NCBI GenBank assembly: GCA_033239525.1
Contig: BSYO01000004.1
Span: 24,342,037 to 24,406,036 of the forward strand
Origin: Nepenthes gracilis
Lineage: Eukaryota > Streptophyta > Magnoliopsida > Caryophyllales > Nepenthaceae
Length of the DNA stretch: 64,000 nt
Reading direction: 5' to 3'
The stretch's first letter is position 1. Each line of letters begins with the position of its first letter. A program made the translations under genes and the position numbers. The notes below the pieces were generated by a model, which was given only the letters and a program-made list of their open reading frames with translations, ran no database searches and was not told the origin of the DNA. Positions 49,801 to 57,900 of the stretch are shown one piece after another.

Positions 49801-50068
49801 CTACGAAGTCCTTGCCGTAATCAACCTTTGAACAACTTTTCACGTCGCAATCGGAAGAACAATTACGACTGAGACTGAGACTACCGAAAGAACCCCACTT
49901 CGCAGCCTTCGTTCTTGTCTTGATTGGCGAAACCAATGAAGATAGAGTGAGGCGTCCATGACAATAGGATCGGAAGGGAAACAACAATAATAAGGGGCAA
50001 TGTGGATTGATTTCGGACGAAGCAACGGGGAAACGGAGAGAACCAGAGTCCACCCGGCACCCGCTCAT
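17080..50068 (-). CDS. STR8: Plastid rhodanese-domain protein, STR8 / UPF0176 type (whole gene, 8 exons)
   Basis: Eight exons on the minus strand join in phase to 1341 bases, 446 codons plus stop, close to the length I recall for Arabidopsis At1g17850 (STR8). Exons, 5' to 3': 50068-49721, 42860-42807, 40934-40785, 40654-40492, 31116-31025, 29536-29433, 21952-21680, 17236-17080. The protein has a Ser/Arg-rich N-terminus like a plastid transit peptide, a UPF0176 N-terminal domain (about 85-200), a rhodanese domain with the active-site loop CTGGIRC (catalytic Cys290), and a Cys-rich C-terminus that probably binds metal. Rhodanese domains carry sulfur as a cysteine persulfide; bacterial UPF0176 homologues (TrhO) hydroxylate tRNA, and whether the plant protein does so is unknown. 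The span of 33 kb comes from introns filled with transposons. Intron 3 has a GC donor. It is convergent with MKK and lies 820 bp downstream of CCC1. Confidence 0.93.
18412..18853. mobile_element. MITE-like element with inverted ends and internal palindromes
   Basis: The left end (GCATTTGGTTGAATAGAAT) and the reverse complement of the right end (GTATGTTTGGTTGTTGGAAT) are similar, forming imperfect terminal inverted repeats. Inside, GGGAATAAATATTCATCCG plus the following 17 bases is directly repeated (about 18450 and 18531), and AATAAATATTCCC/GGGAATATTTATT forms a perfect 13-bp palindrome at 18489-18516. No coding capacity. Superfamily (hAT-like by end sequence) is a guess, and the exact ends are uncertain. 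Confidence 0.55.
18612..18669. repeat. (TTA)n microsatellite inside the MITE-like element
   Basis: A run of TTA triplets with two interruptions (TTG and TCA). Confidence 0.9.
19779..19803. repeat. (GA)n microsatellite
   Basis: About twelve uninterrupted AG dinucleotides followed by GTGTAAAG. Confidence 0.95.
21680..21952 (-). CDS. STR8: STR8 exon 7
   Basis: 273 bases from TTGGCAG|ACAAAGG to TTTTTCT|GTAAGC. It encodes GFQNLYTLQGGVSHY, the NLFVFDSRLSLPP block and the first part of the Cys-rich region (CYICGSQV..LRHRNCANIDC). The stretch between SLPP and CYIC is shorter than in the Arabidopsis protein as I recall it. Confidence 0.94.
22118..22402 (+). mobile_element. Possible LTR end followed by a primer-binding-like site
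   Basis: The block begins TGTTAGGGTATT and ends GACTTGGTACTGCA, followed within five bases by TTGATATCAAAGCC, which resembles the initiator tRNA-Met primer site of plant LTR elements (TGGTATCAGAGCC). A similar end recurs at about 25945-25970. This may be the 5' LTR of a Ty1/copia-like or non-autonomous element. The call is tentative. Confidence 0.35.
23380..25150 (+). mobile_element. Degenerate RTE-clade LINE, rearranged
   Basis: Translations in the + frames match plant RTE reverse transcriptases: AKFRAYNEL followed by RIKRVREKDIHKFAKTIEK, a VWKN..GWL..LF.MI.TTK.MPDE block, NCTN..LSHTMK, IWERVIRQRLRQ, ALIYKGLKISRHEMH, and the C-terminal region (GWLNLRNKLGV, RPTTFYGIKML). All are broken by stops and frameshifts. 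The order is disturbed: a C-terminal block (KFYQTAITSIVFYELKYW, near 23940-24000) interrupts the RT domain at LSHTMK, and the RT resumes near 24370. A second C-terminal block follows at 25070-25140. The element is inserted opposite to STR8 transcription. Confidence 0.75.
25262..25510. repeat. Dispersed ATATCG-type repeat, copy 1
   Basis: AT-rich sequence built from GATATATC, CGATATTT and CCAATATT phrases, with AATACCGATATTTTCATCC near its right end. Related blocks lie at about 49000-49200, 54281-54640 and 57478-57745. Confidence 0.55.
25780..25975 (+). mobile_element. Possible second LTR-like end
   Basis: GTGCCAAGACTTGGTCATGC at about 25951-25970 closely resembles the end of the block at 22118-22385 (GTGCCGGACTTGGTACTGCA). 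Upstream, GTGAAAGTTGAGA is also shared. The rest aligns poorly, so an LTR pair around the LINE is only a possibility. Confidence 0.3.
26410..26560 (+). mobile_element. tRNA-derived SINE-like unit
   Basis: TAGCGCAGTTGG (26420-26431) fits an RNA polymerase III A box and AGTTTGATACC (26471-26481) a B box, at tRNA-like spacing. No cloverleaf can be drawn, so it is a SINE head rather than a tRNA gene. The 3' end is not defined. Confidence 0.5.
27557..27578. repeat. (GT)n microsatellite
   Basis: About eleven uninterrupted TG dinucleotides preceded by an AT-alternating stretch. Confidence 0.95.
29203..29290 (+). mobile_element. tRNA-derived SINE-like unit
   Basis: TAGCGGAGTTGG (29212-29223) and AAGTTCAATCCC (29260-29271) match the A and B boxes. 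An A10 run separates them from GAGGCTCTGTGAC. It lies just downstream of STR8 exon 6's donor in gene coordinates reversed, i.e. inside intron 6, and on the opposite strand to the gene. Confidence 0.5.
29433..29536 (-). CDS. STR8: STR8 exon 6 (rhodanese active site)
   Basis: 104 bases from CTTGTAG|GTCAAT to CTTAG|GTTGCT. It encodes VNGLDPLADVDKDKADILMY followed by the loop CTGGIRC and DVYSTIL. The first Cys of the loop, residue 290, is the expected persulfide-forming residue and is intact. Confidence 0.94.
29537..31024 (-). other. STR8 intron 5 (1488 bp)
   Basis: GT-AG intron with no recognisable mobile element. It contains a perfect 12-bp inverted repeat with a 4-base loop at 30132-30159. 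The open frames near 30581-31005 have no known domains. Confidence 0.8.
30132..30159. repeat. Perfect 12-bp inverted repeat
   Basis: TTTTACTCCTCC, then AATA, then GGAGGAGTAAAA. In the STR8 pre-mRNA it would fold as a stable hairpin inside intron 5. Confidence 0.9.
31025..31116 (-). CDS. STR8: STR8 exon 5
   Basis: 92 bases from AATCAG|GTTATG to TTAGAG|GTATAA. It encodes GYEWDIGHFHGTIRPEVECF and the FRSTSFGLS segment, the rhodanese CH2A-like region where the Arg and acidic residues shape the fold. It is separated from exon 4 by 9375 bp, the longest intron in the window. Confidence 0.92.
34190..34375. repeat. Diverged direct duplication of about 96 bp
   Basis: AAGTAATTTTTGAACGGTTACAAATGAGC and what follows, to GAGGAGCAACATGAGC, recurs about 96 bases later as a diverged copy. 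In the second copy the middle has become an AT dinucleotide run (34321-34340). Confidence 0.65.
35150..35710 (+). mobile_element. LTR-like block, unclassified
   Basis: Features resemble the R/U5 part of the element at 2483: a CTTAAGTAGGTAAGCC phrase, an AGTAAGGTGAAGG run and GTGTACCCAAG occur in the same order as CTTAAGTAAGGAAGCC, GTAGGTCAAGG and GTATACCCCAAG there. Ends and coding regions were not found. Confidence 0.3.
36126..37018. mobile_element. Unclassified repeat with inverted-type ends
   Basis: The left side (AAAGGCACGCCTAAGGTTCA) and the reverse complement of the right side (TAGGGCTTAGGCTCAAGGTG) are of the GCGCCTAAGGC type, common at the ends of non-autonomous plant DNA transposons. 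The centre is AT-rich and non-coding. It abuts the target site of the solo LTR. Confidence 0.3.
37019..37023. repeat. Left target-site duplication of the solo LTR (CTCGT)
   Basis: Exact match to 39368-39372. Confidence 0.9.
37214..37444. repeat. Seven CTCGAG palindromes in the solo LTR U3
   Basis: GCTCGAG occurs at 37214, 37226, 37277, 37326, 37377, 37388 and 37439 (positions of the C), several within CCGCTCGAGCGG. The array lies directly upstream of the TATA box, where enhancer-like repeats are expected. Confidence 0.9.
37455..37466 (+). promoter_or_regulatory. TATA box of the solo LTR promoter
   Basis: CCTATATATAGG is a perfect palindrome containing TATATATA, followed by a purine-rich leader. 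It sits where LTR promoters start transcription. Whether it is active is unknown; it would fire opposite to STR8. Confidence 0.7.
38069..38312. repeat. 135-bp tandem units in the solo LTR
   Basis: GATAAGAACGAATGGGAAAA.. at 38069 recurs at 38204 with few differences. Within each unit ATGAAACCTCCCGTGTGATGGG occurs twice, giving four short copies. Confidence 0.85.
39368..39372. repeat. Right target-site duplication of the solo LTR (CTCGT)
   Basis: Directly follows the terminal TCACA of the solo LTR and matches 37019-37023. Confidence 0.9.
39868..40260 (+). pseudogene. Retroelement gag-like remnant
   Basis: A 65-codon frame at 39874-40071 contains a K..F..I...LK.LGK....L.R KL-like pattern reminiscent of Ty1/copia gag, and the frame reads on past a TAA with weaker similarity. 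No other domains are attached. This is a weak call. Confidence 0.25.
40492..40654 (-). CDS. STR8: STR8 exon 4
   Basis: 163 bases from acceptor CTATAG|TTTGAAGG to donor CAATG|GTAACA, ending one base into a Gly codon. It encodes the linker FEGGNLDLPLLDPSMRATPL, the EWRKRL segment, and the start of the rhodanese domain ILLDVRN. Confidence 0.92.
40655..40784 (-). other. STR8 intron 3 (130 bp), GC-AG type
   Basis: The donor is CAG|GCAAGG and the acceptor CTCTATAG|TT. The donor matches the GC-AG consensus (AG|GCAAGT) in all but the last base. It is the only short intron of the gene. Confidence 0.85.
40785..40934 (-). CDS. STR8: STR8 exon 3 (ends at a GC donor)
   Basis: 150 bases, 50 codons, from acceptor AATGCAG|TATAGTGG to ..CTGGTGCAG|GCAAGG. 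It encodes YSGPSEDAVAYVNW to KPSLVQ. Its 3' end is set by homology and by frame: only a GC donor at 40784-40783 joins to exon 4 in phase. The nearby GT (..GGCAAG|GTTC) would shift the frame. Confidence 0.9.
40935..42806 (-). other. STR8 intron 2 (1872 bp)
   Basis: GT-AG intron (CACAG|GTATGG, AATGCAG). AT-rich; no mobile element or open frame with known domains was recognised. Confidence 0.8.
42807..42860 (-). CDS. STR8: STR8 exon 2 (54 bases)
   Basis: A small exon encoding GLDIQGRIYLNKQGINAQ, the most conserved strand-turn of the UPF0176 N-terminal domain. Acceptor TTGTCAG|GG, donor CACAG|GTATGG, both phase 0. An acceptor 16 bases inside (..ATACAG|GGC) would drop LDIQ, but would break phase. 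Confidence 0.9.
43978..44183. repeat. Tandem duplication of a 103-bp unit
   Basis: AGCAAAAATGAGTC begins copies at 43978 and 44081. The copies differ at only a few positions (for example CTTAAAGCAT versus ATAAAGTAT), so the duplication is recent relative to nearby transposons. Confidence 0.9.
45215..45280 (+). other. Exon-like 66-base segment on the + strand, unidentified
   Basis: Between an acceptor-like TTGTTAG and a donor-like GTG|GTATGC lie 22 open codons reading TAAEYEHMRELFKELETVFA plus DV, a plausible amphipathic helix. I do not recognise a parent gene. It could be a captured gene fragment or chance, and it lies opposite to STR8. Confidence 0.2.
46270..47010. repeat. Ancient tandem array with a recent 111-bp duplication
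   Basis: A phrase close to AAAACCACACTAGTGTCATT followed by ..GTTTGAGATC occurs near 46300, 46598, 46709 and 46962. The two middle copies (46582-46692 and 46693-46803) are almost identical; the outer ones are diverged and share further sequence (..GTCTACTGCC.., ..GGAAGTGGA..). Confidence 0.8.
49000..49205. repeat. Dispersed ATATCG-type repeat, copy 2
   Basis: Contains ATATCGATATTGGATATATT, AATATATCGTCC and AATATTGGGAAATATGATAT, related to the copies at 25262, 54281 and 57478. Confidence 0.5.
49721..50068 (-). CDS. STR8: STR8 exon 1 (start, transit peptide)
   Basis: 348 bases, 116 codons, phase 0 end with donor CAG|GTTCCC. The ATG at 50066-50068 gives an N-terminus of about 80 residues rich in Ser, Arg and small residues with few acidic ones, as in plastid transit peptides. 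The exon ends with the conserved start of the UPF0176 domain (FVVVNFYHFVFVRDP, HLSFLQ). No in-frame ATG was seen close upstream. Confidence 0.9.
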
Positions 50069-50888
50069 GCTATCGCCACCGACACAATGACCACAACAGC
50101 GTGGTTGAGTCTCTCATCTGCTCCAGCGCTTTGCAGGTCTGTAAGTATAGGACAAAACTGCGTAGAAACCGATTGCCATAATTATCATAACGGTCGAAAA
50201 TACGAGGCCTCAATATTTTACCCATACTTATTAAATTAAAATTTAATAATCAAAATTTAAAATAAAATAATAAATATCATGATATTAATATCTATAAAAT
50301 ATCAAATCTAATATAAAAATATATTAAACATAACTATTCACAAATTTTTTTAAATTTAACAACTCAAACAAGTCGATAAGATTGGAACTTACAATAAAGT
50401 GGCTACTCTTTGCTCAACTTTAGGTTACGATGAGCACAAATCAAGTCTTCCGGTATCATATAAGCTATGCAGGTAATTAAAATGGATTTTTTTTCAAGGG
50501 TGAATTAAAAAATTTTTAATTGTTTTAACCAATGGAATCAAATTTAACTCAAAATCATAAATAATGATTTGTTATCATTAGACCAATGTAAAAAGAATGA
50601 ATACATTACAAGACTACTATCTAGGTCATGATAGCACGAAAATTATGCCCCAAAAAAAAAAAAAAACCCATTAAAGTGCATGTATAATTGGAAAATTTTT
50701 AACGTATGTACGTATAACAAGTTATCGTGAAATTTTTTTACATGATATAAACTGAAGCTTAAAAAATAAAAAATAAAAAATTAGGAAACAGATAAGAGAT
50801 GTGACAATTTTCCCAAAATTAAAAACTGCTAATGGACCGGTGCAAGTACACCTCTGCTATGCCATCCAAAATTGCAGTTCCCTCACAG
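50069..50888. other. Intergenic region between CCC1 and STR8 (820 bp)
   Basis: Both genes run on the minus strand, so this holds the CCC1 3' UTR and the STR8 promoter and 5' UTR. The STR8-proximal 120 bases are GC-richer; 50200-50800 is AT-rich with an A14 run near 50655. No TATA box or motif is called with confidence. Confidence 0.6.
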
Positions 50889-51979
50889 CTATGTGAACAA
50901 GGTAACCACCCGTTTGCTGTACCCTCTCACTATCAGAAGCCTGGGAACATTTTCCACCAGCAAATCCATGTATTCCATGTAGAAATACGCTGGGTGATTG
51001 GATGGCGGTGGTGGCAAGCTAACGAGCACCACTGCCGCCATTCTTGAATACCTCAGTATCGTCGAGTTCAGCTTCAACGTCGTGTAGAGAAACTTCTCCA
51101 CCTGCTGCTCGTTGACAACCACCGCCTTCCCGTCGGCCATCATTGGCCTCCCTTCCCGCTCAGCCGTCTCCCTCATTTTTGACAGGTAATCAGCAATCCG
51201 ACGCTGTGCAGCTGTGAAAGCCTCGAGCGAGTCATCCTGCTGGGACCTACCGTCTACTTGAGCATCCCACCCCTTGATCGTGATCACAATCACCTCCGCT
51301 TGCATCCGGAGATCATAAAGAAACTTCTTCACATCAGCCTTAAGCACCTCGGCATCGGAATCCTCCTCTGCAATACAGAAGACCTGGATCTTGCAACTTT
51401 CGAAGCTCTCTTTGGTGAGGAGGAGCTGGGAGAGGAGCAGCATTAGGCCTCCATCTCTCACAATCCAATACAGATCAATGGTGCCAAACTGCCTCTGGAA
51501 CTCATTAGGCCACTCGTCAAGGCCCTTGACAATGACAACCGCCTTGTTTGCGACAATGCAGTCGTCGATTATACCCACAAATGTCACAGGTATGTCGGTG
51601 AGGTTTTCACGCCGCCAGATTTCAGGGTAACGCATGACCACAATGTTGGGCTTGAGATTCCCGAGGCCCATTGTTTGGACAATGGCACGGAATCCGGTCG
51701 ACATGTTGGGGGCGACAATTATCTCGGCTACACCTTCACACTGCTTGTATTCTATGTATGTGCTGAGCTGCTGACAGGCGGCCTTGGCATCTTCAGCCCG
51801 CTCGTGGTAGTCTCCATCAAGGATGGAGACAAAGATTGACAATCCACGGCCTTTTTTCTTCATGAAGTTTGCAAAGTCAGCAAGCTTAGGGTGGCACGGT
51901 ACGTTCTCTGGCAGCTTACCCCAAGGCCGGCAGAATATTAGGGGAATAGGGTACCAGTTCTTTGGATGCACCTGATTTG
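50889..51979 (-). CDS. CCC1: CCC1 last exon (cytosolic SLC12 domain)
   Basis: 1091 bases, 363 codons including TAG, from acceptor TCTTCAG|CAAATC. It encodes [20 protein letters not shown], the [16 protein letters not shown] block, [20 protein letters not shown], and the C-terminus [25 protein letters not shown]. The open frame runs 58 bases upstream of the acceptor, but that part is intron. The GC-richer coding sequence contrasts with its AT-rich flanks. Confidence 0.95.
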
Positions 51980-54900
51980 CTGAAGATTTTAATGTCAAAG
52001 GGTCAGCAAAGGAACTAAACAATCGGAAGCACAACACCTATGACTGCAATATACACACGTAGAAAAAATAGCATAAATATACCCTAAGGAAACCATCCTG
52101 ATAAGCTGTGTTATCTTCACAAGATTGTGATAGGGAATTGTACATAGATATCTTGCAATTACAAAAAATGAAAAAAGGGAAAAAGGCAGCCAAGGCACGA
52201 AGTTTTTGCTATGTGTGGGGTTCGGAGAAGTATTGGACCACTTTGGGTCCACTGTATTTGTATGCAATCTAATATTACATTATATAATATGATATTTCCA
52301 CGACTCGAATCCGTCAAAATAAGGTTACACGGTAACAACTCTACTAGTGAATTAGGACTCCCCTTATACGGTGACTACTGCATGAAGCTCTCTCAGAGTG
52401 GGTCTAGGAAAAGGTCAGACCTCTTTGAATCTATTGCACGTAGTCAAAGGTTGCATCATGATAAACTGAACTTGAAATGCCAACACAGCCTTTCTTGGGA
52501 TGCCTGAGAATATGGGGGAAAGAATCACATACAATGTGTATAACTTAGGTAAATTTGTATCACATGATATTCAATTTATCCTTTTTCCTTCAAAATTTCT
52601 AGGGTGCAGATAGTGTGTAATGATACATCTGCATGCCAATTGAATTTGGAACTGAAAAAGCTACTTTCACAAAAACATAGAGTCCATACACCACACACAA
52701 ATCTGTTCGTCTTCCTAAGAGCCAGAGCCAAAAGACCCAGTGTTCATGTTTGGACAACAGCACACAAGGCTCAAAAACCAAAGAAAATCAATCAAAGGAT
52801 CAATTCTATCTTAGTGTCATTTGCTGCCCGAGAAACGGCGGGGAATATTTTTAAAAAGTAAAGCATGTAATATTACCATTGTAATATAGCTTCTTTCATT
52901 TAGCTTTGGCTTTCCTGACTCCACAATGGAAAGTTTGTAACTCCATGCCATATTATTTAGTCAAATAGACGAGATGGGTATCAGATAAAGACCACCACAT
53001 CCCCCCCTCTCTCACTCTCTCCCTCTCCATCCTTTCCTCTCTCGCCAACATTCTCCTCCACTGCTCACACTCCCTCCTTCAATATCACCAAAACTATGGA
53101 GCTGGGAGATTGGATTCTGAAGAAGGGAGGCATATCAAATCCTACAAAGGTAGATGCTTAAGGAATGGAGAAAAAGTATATCGACACTCATCTACATTAA
53201 CAAATGGAATATTTAAAGCTGTGCCAACTTTGAGTAATTTTTATACCTAGATCAGAGGAGTTATTTCTCTAGAAAGATGCATTGGGATGAACTTGTTCAA
53301 CCCAAAAACCAAGGTGAATTCACAAGCCTTGTGTCTCTAATCTCTGTCTTTTCATTTCTAACCATCGAATTGCTATGTGCTTTATTTACTATAAAAGGTT
53401 ACCCAGACCAAGTGCACAAGGTTTTTGCCATCGCAACCTCTAATGAGGGACAATGCACTTTATCTACCATCATTTAATATTTGCAATGATTTATTTGTCA
53501 GTGTGTCACTGCATTTGCATTTCATTATTAGAGAGACTAGCCAATTCACCCCTTCCTCTCTTTGCTGATTCCACCAGTACAATTCATTTCTTTCCACAAA
53601 CTAATAAATACACTTATTTAACTGTGAAAATAGAGAAACCTTGAATTTGTGTACATATCTAACACACACAATCAAGGAACATGGATAAGATTTCAACACG
53701 TAAACAAGCATCTGTCACGATGGGAAATATCAAAAGAACATTTAAATACAGTAACAAAGAGATTTTGTTCCAATAAACTAGATTGTATCTGAGGCCCATA
53801 ACAGAGACTTCCAACAAAATCCAAATTTAGAAAGGGACTCATCTTTTCCCTATTCGTCATCCTGTACGAAGGAGATGAGTAACTCTGAATATAAAGGACC
53901 TAATTTAAATGAAGGTAAGATTCCACATGTACAGTGTTATAAAAATCACAACCTTTAAAGCCTAAAGAGAGGGTATATTACACTTTTGAGAAATTACATC
54001 CTACAGAAGAACTTCAATCCAACAAGGTTATGATAACTCAAAAAGCATGGCAGCAAACAAAGTGTATCAAATATCTGCGTCATGAGAAGTGTCATGAAAG
54101 AATCAATTGGAAACGGTACCACATAACAATTAATTGATGCTAGAAAAGGCAAAATAAGACTAATTAGGATTGAAAGGCTGCATAAACAATATTGGGTTAA
54201 ATTAAGTAAAGTATCTTCAACAATCCATTAAGCTGAAACCAGCCAATTGCATATTAATGATGTGCTCGATGAATGGAACAAAATATCAACCAATAATGTC
54301 GGTATTGAGAGGTTCGAATATTGATATTTCCTAATATTGAGAAATTCACAATATGCACCCATATTGATGACATATCACATTCTATCAGCCAACATTTATT
54401 GATAATTTTTTTAGTTTCTCTTAGCTTCTAGAAATTGTAAATCCACATGTTTATAGAGATCACATGCATAAATATCAAGCTCAATTTTGAGAAAATTAAC
54501 CAAAATTCTTCAAATATATAACTATAGGATAAAAGAAGGTCATGAGAAGAATTTTAGCATTCTTGATGCTAAATACCAATACATATCTTTTAATATGATC
54601 TATAATAATACAGCCTAAATCGATAACAATATCGGTATCAATATTTTAATGAAACTTTGACAATATAGAGATGAGTGTGATGGCAATATCATCATTTACT
54701 GCAAGCTCTCATCACATTGCAAAAATACTGCACCATTTGGGATCCATACTCACAAACAGAAAATATTGAACATTTTTCATTCAGCATCAATAATACCTCC
54801 TAATGACCGAAGGCTGCGAAGCGCAAGTTGAAAATAAGCACTCTTAAAACCATCTCCCCAATCCCCAGCCTTTCCTTTGATGCTGACGTATTTATAAATA

Positions 54901-57900
54901 AGACTTGCGAGGGCTAAAGATACAATTGTGAAAGGCCAAGAGATCAAGAACATGATAACTGCACCAAAAAGAAAATTGAATCAAATTTCTCAAAGTAAAA
55001 ATAAACTTCAAATAGACATTACTCATTAGAAGCAAAGTTTCTCTTTCCCCATATCTAGTGCTCATTATTTCAACAGGATAACGTCACATCTATGAAAATC
55101 AATTCCAGAGATATAAAAATTGATTCCCTCTATCCTAGGTAAATTTTGATGGAGGACAAAAAAGAAAGCAGCGGTGGCATGGAAGTAAGCCTACAAGACA
55201 GTGCAACAAGGGCATGGATATAGGGACATTAATGCTGAAAACAAAAATAGCATTACAAGACAGTGCAACAAGGACATGGGGATGGGGACATTAATTCTGA
55301 AAATAAAAATAGCATAATTCATTATCCCCCAATGTGATTACAATTTGGATTATCCATTATAAACTGTGAATTAACAACTTGAAACTCCATATCTTAATGT
55401 CCCAATCACATATATCGTGAAACATGTAGATATCACTACTTGTAAACGATACATTATGTAGAAGATTGGAGTAACGAATTATTAGCCTACTAACTAGCAG
55501 TAACAGTCAAAGAGACAAAAGTTTTCGGATTTTACTCTCATCACTATTGCATGACACCACAGGATGCTTACCTCACATCTCCTAGGAGAGATTAATTTCA
55601 AAATATAAAACATAAAGAAGCCTGTAACCACCACATGGTTTCATGCTAATCTATGTTAAACATTCCAGTTCCCATTCCAGACAATATTACAATCCTTAAT
55701 CCAGGTAAACTGAATCTGGAAAAGATCAGGAAACAAGAAACCATTAAGGGACGGCTCAAAATCTGTTCTCCTCTGGTTAAAATGAAGAAGTGGAAGTGTG
55801 TTGGCGGGGTCTTCTCAGAACACGATGTTAAGAAAGCTGCAGCTTGGGGCTATTGTGAAACCAATGAAGGGCTAGTTTGATGCACAAAGAATTGCTGTGA
55901 AATGGAGACTACATACTAAGCCAGATTTTCAATTTTTTGTTGTCAAACTAGAAATTCAATTACTAGTGGATAACTAAATGATATGGAATTATTACATGGT
56001 TCGATACAAGAAAAGCAGATTAGTGAAGGATTAATCTGGTGGGTGTAGCTCATAATGTTTGCAAGCCAATATTGATCACAATCTCATGAAACTGAAACTA
56101 AAAACACTAAAAATCAAGAAGTGTTTCCTTTCCTACTCCCCCTAACTTCATTTAATCGAATCACTCCATGTCATAGGTCAAGCATTTCTATAAATGGTTA
56201 TTATAACATCATATCTTTGTTTAAAACATTAGTCAGGATGTTGAATATCCCCTCCCAAATAGCCCAATGATCAACATTTTGCAACACAATGAAAGTTCCA
56301 TACACTAGTGTAGTTAATGAGAAAAAATCTTCGGGAAGCTAAATGCAGATAAACAAATTAGGGGATTATAATCCAATCTTTAGGAATTCTTCAATTAACT
56401 AGTTATTATTTGATTGAACAGGCAGAAAGAAAATTGTTCGTAGCTCAGAAGACAAATGACGGAGAACACAGGGCATGTATGGGTTGCATTTGGGAACTAG
56501 GTGCTGTATTGTGCTATGTTGCAGCTTGGTCGATAAGCTGAGATAATGCTCGGTTAAATCATGTTGCCAGTGTGCTGCAGCAGTGCTATGAGAAAGGACA
56601 ACATTTCGGAAGGCAACTTTTAATCTACTTTTGCAAAATCAGTTTCTGTGGACAAGTTTTAAAAGCATAAAAATTGGGTTACCAAACACACCATTTAGGT
56701 TAGTGAATAAGCAGCTGCATGTCATAGGATAATACATTCTGTCAGCCATGTGGCACATGCCTAGAATATTTTGTGCAATATAGGCAATTCATTCTTTCCC
56801 CAATATTTCCACCCCCAAGGGTGTAGGAATACAAAACTTTTGGAGGAAACACTTTTCATTATAGAAGCTAAGTATAAAAATATGGAACACTTACCCCTCA
56901 AGCTCGCTCTACAAGCTCTCCAATAGAGCTTTTCAAGACTAACCAATCTCTTGGTGACACCCACCACTTAATTTCACCTCGCTTGGCTTGTTTCCATAGC
57001 TCTTGTAACCTTCTCTATAGCTTCTCAAGCTTGTCCCAAATAAGACAAGTTCATTCATTTTATATAAGAATGTCAACTCCTCAAACAACAGCTAGGATCA
57101 TCCTTTTATCATCTATTATAGATAGTTCGGATTCTCTTTATAAAGTATTTTTCATAAATATCCCCCTAAATAATATTCCAAAACTTTTCACATCCTCTTT
57201 GCTTAAGAACATTTTGTAAGTTAACCTAAAACTATCTACAATCTCCTAGACAATTATCCACCCTATATAGCATATGCTCGGTCTGTGTCACATGGCACAT
57301 AACTTTTATGCTCCTTGGCTATCCGTGACATGCAGCTTTTTCAAATAACAGGCTACACGTTGGCTTCCAAATGCACTCATAATCAAATCATCAAACATAA
57401 CATGGTTGCATGTATGGTTAGGAGAGTTTGGAGATCCATCTTGGGTTTGTAGATTCTGATTATAAATGAAAATAATGAACGATATATATCAACATCAGGC
57501 CCTCTTTACCGATATTTTCTAATATTGCAATAAATCATGATATATTTTTGTATCACCAATATATTGCAATATTGGCCAATATATCTGATATTTAGCTGAT
57601 ATACAGGTCAATATTTCCCTATCAACTTACGATTTTTAGAATTTTTTTTTTAATATATCAGATATCAATATGTATTATCCAATATGTCAAATATTGATAT
57701 GTTGCAACCAATATCGATATTGATATGGCCACAATTGATACCGACATTTTCAGCAACGGTCTTCATAGAACTTGCATGAAAAGGTACTTCATGGTTTAAG
57801 AAGGAATGACAAGGAAATGTGCCAATTTCATGGTACAAAACACAGCACATGCTGCATTTATATGATATTTGGAGAGCACTGAAAACTCTTAGATTCACAA

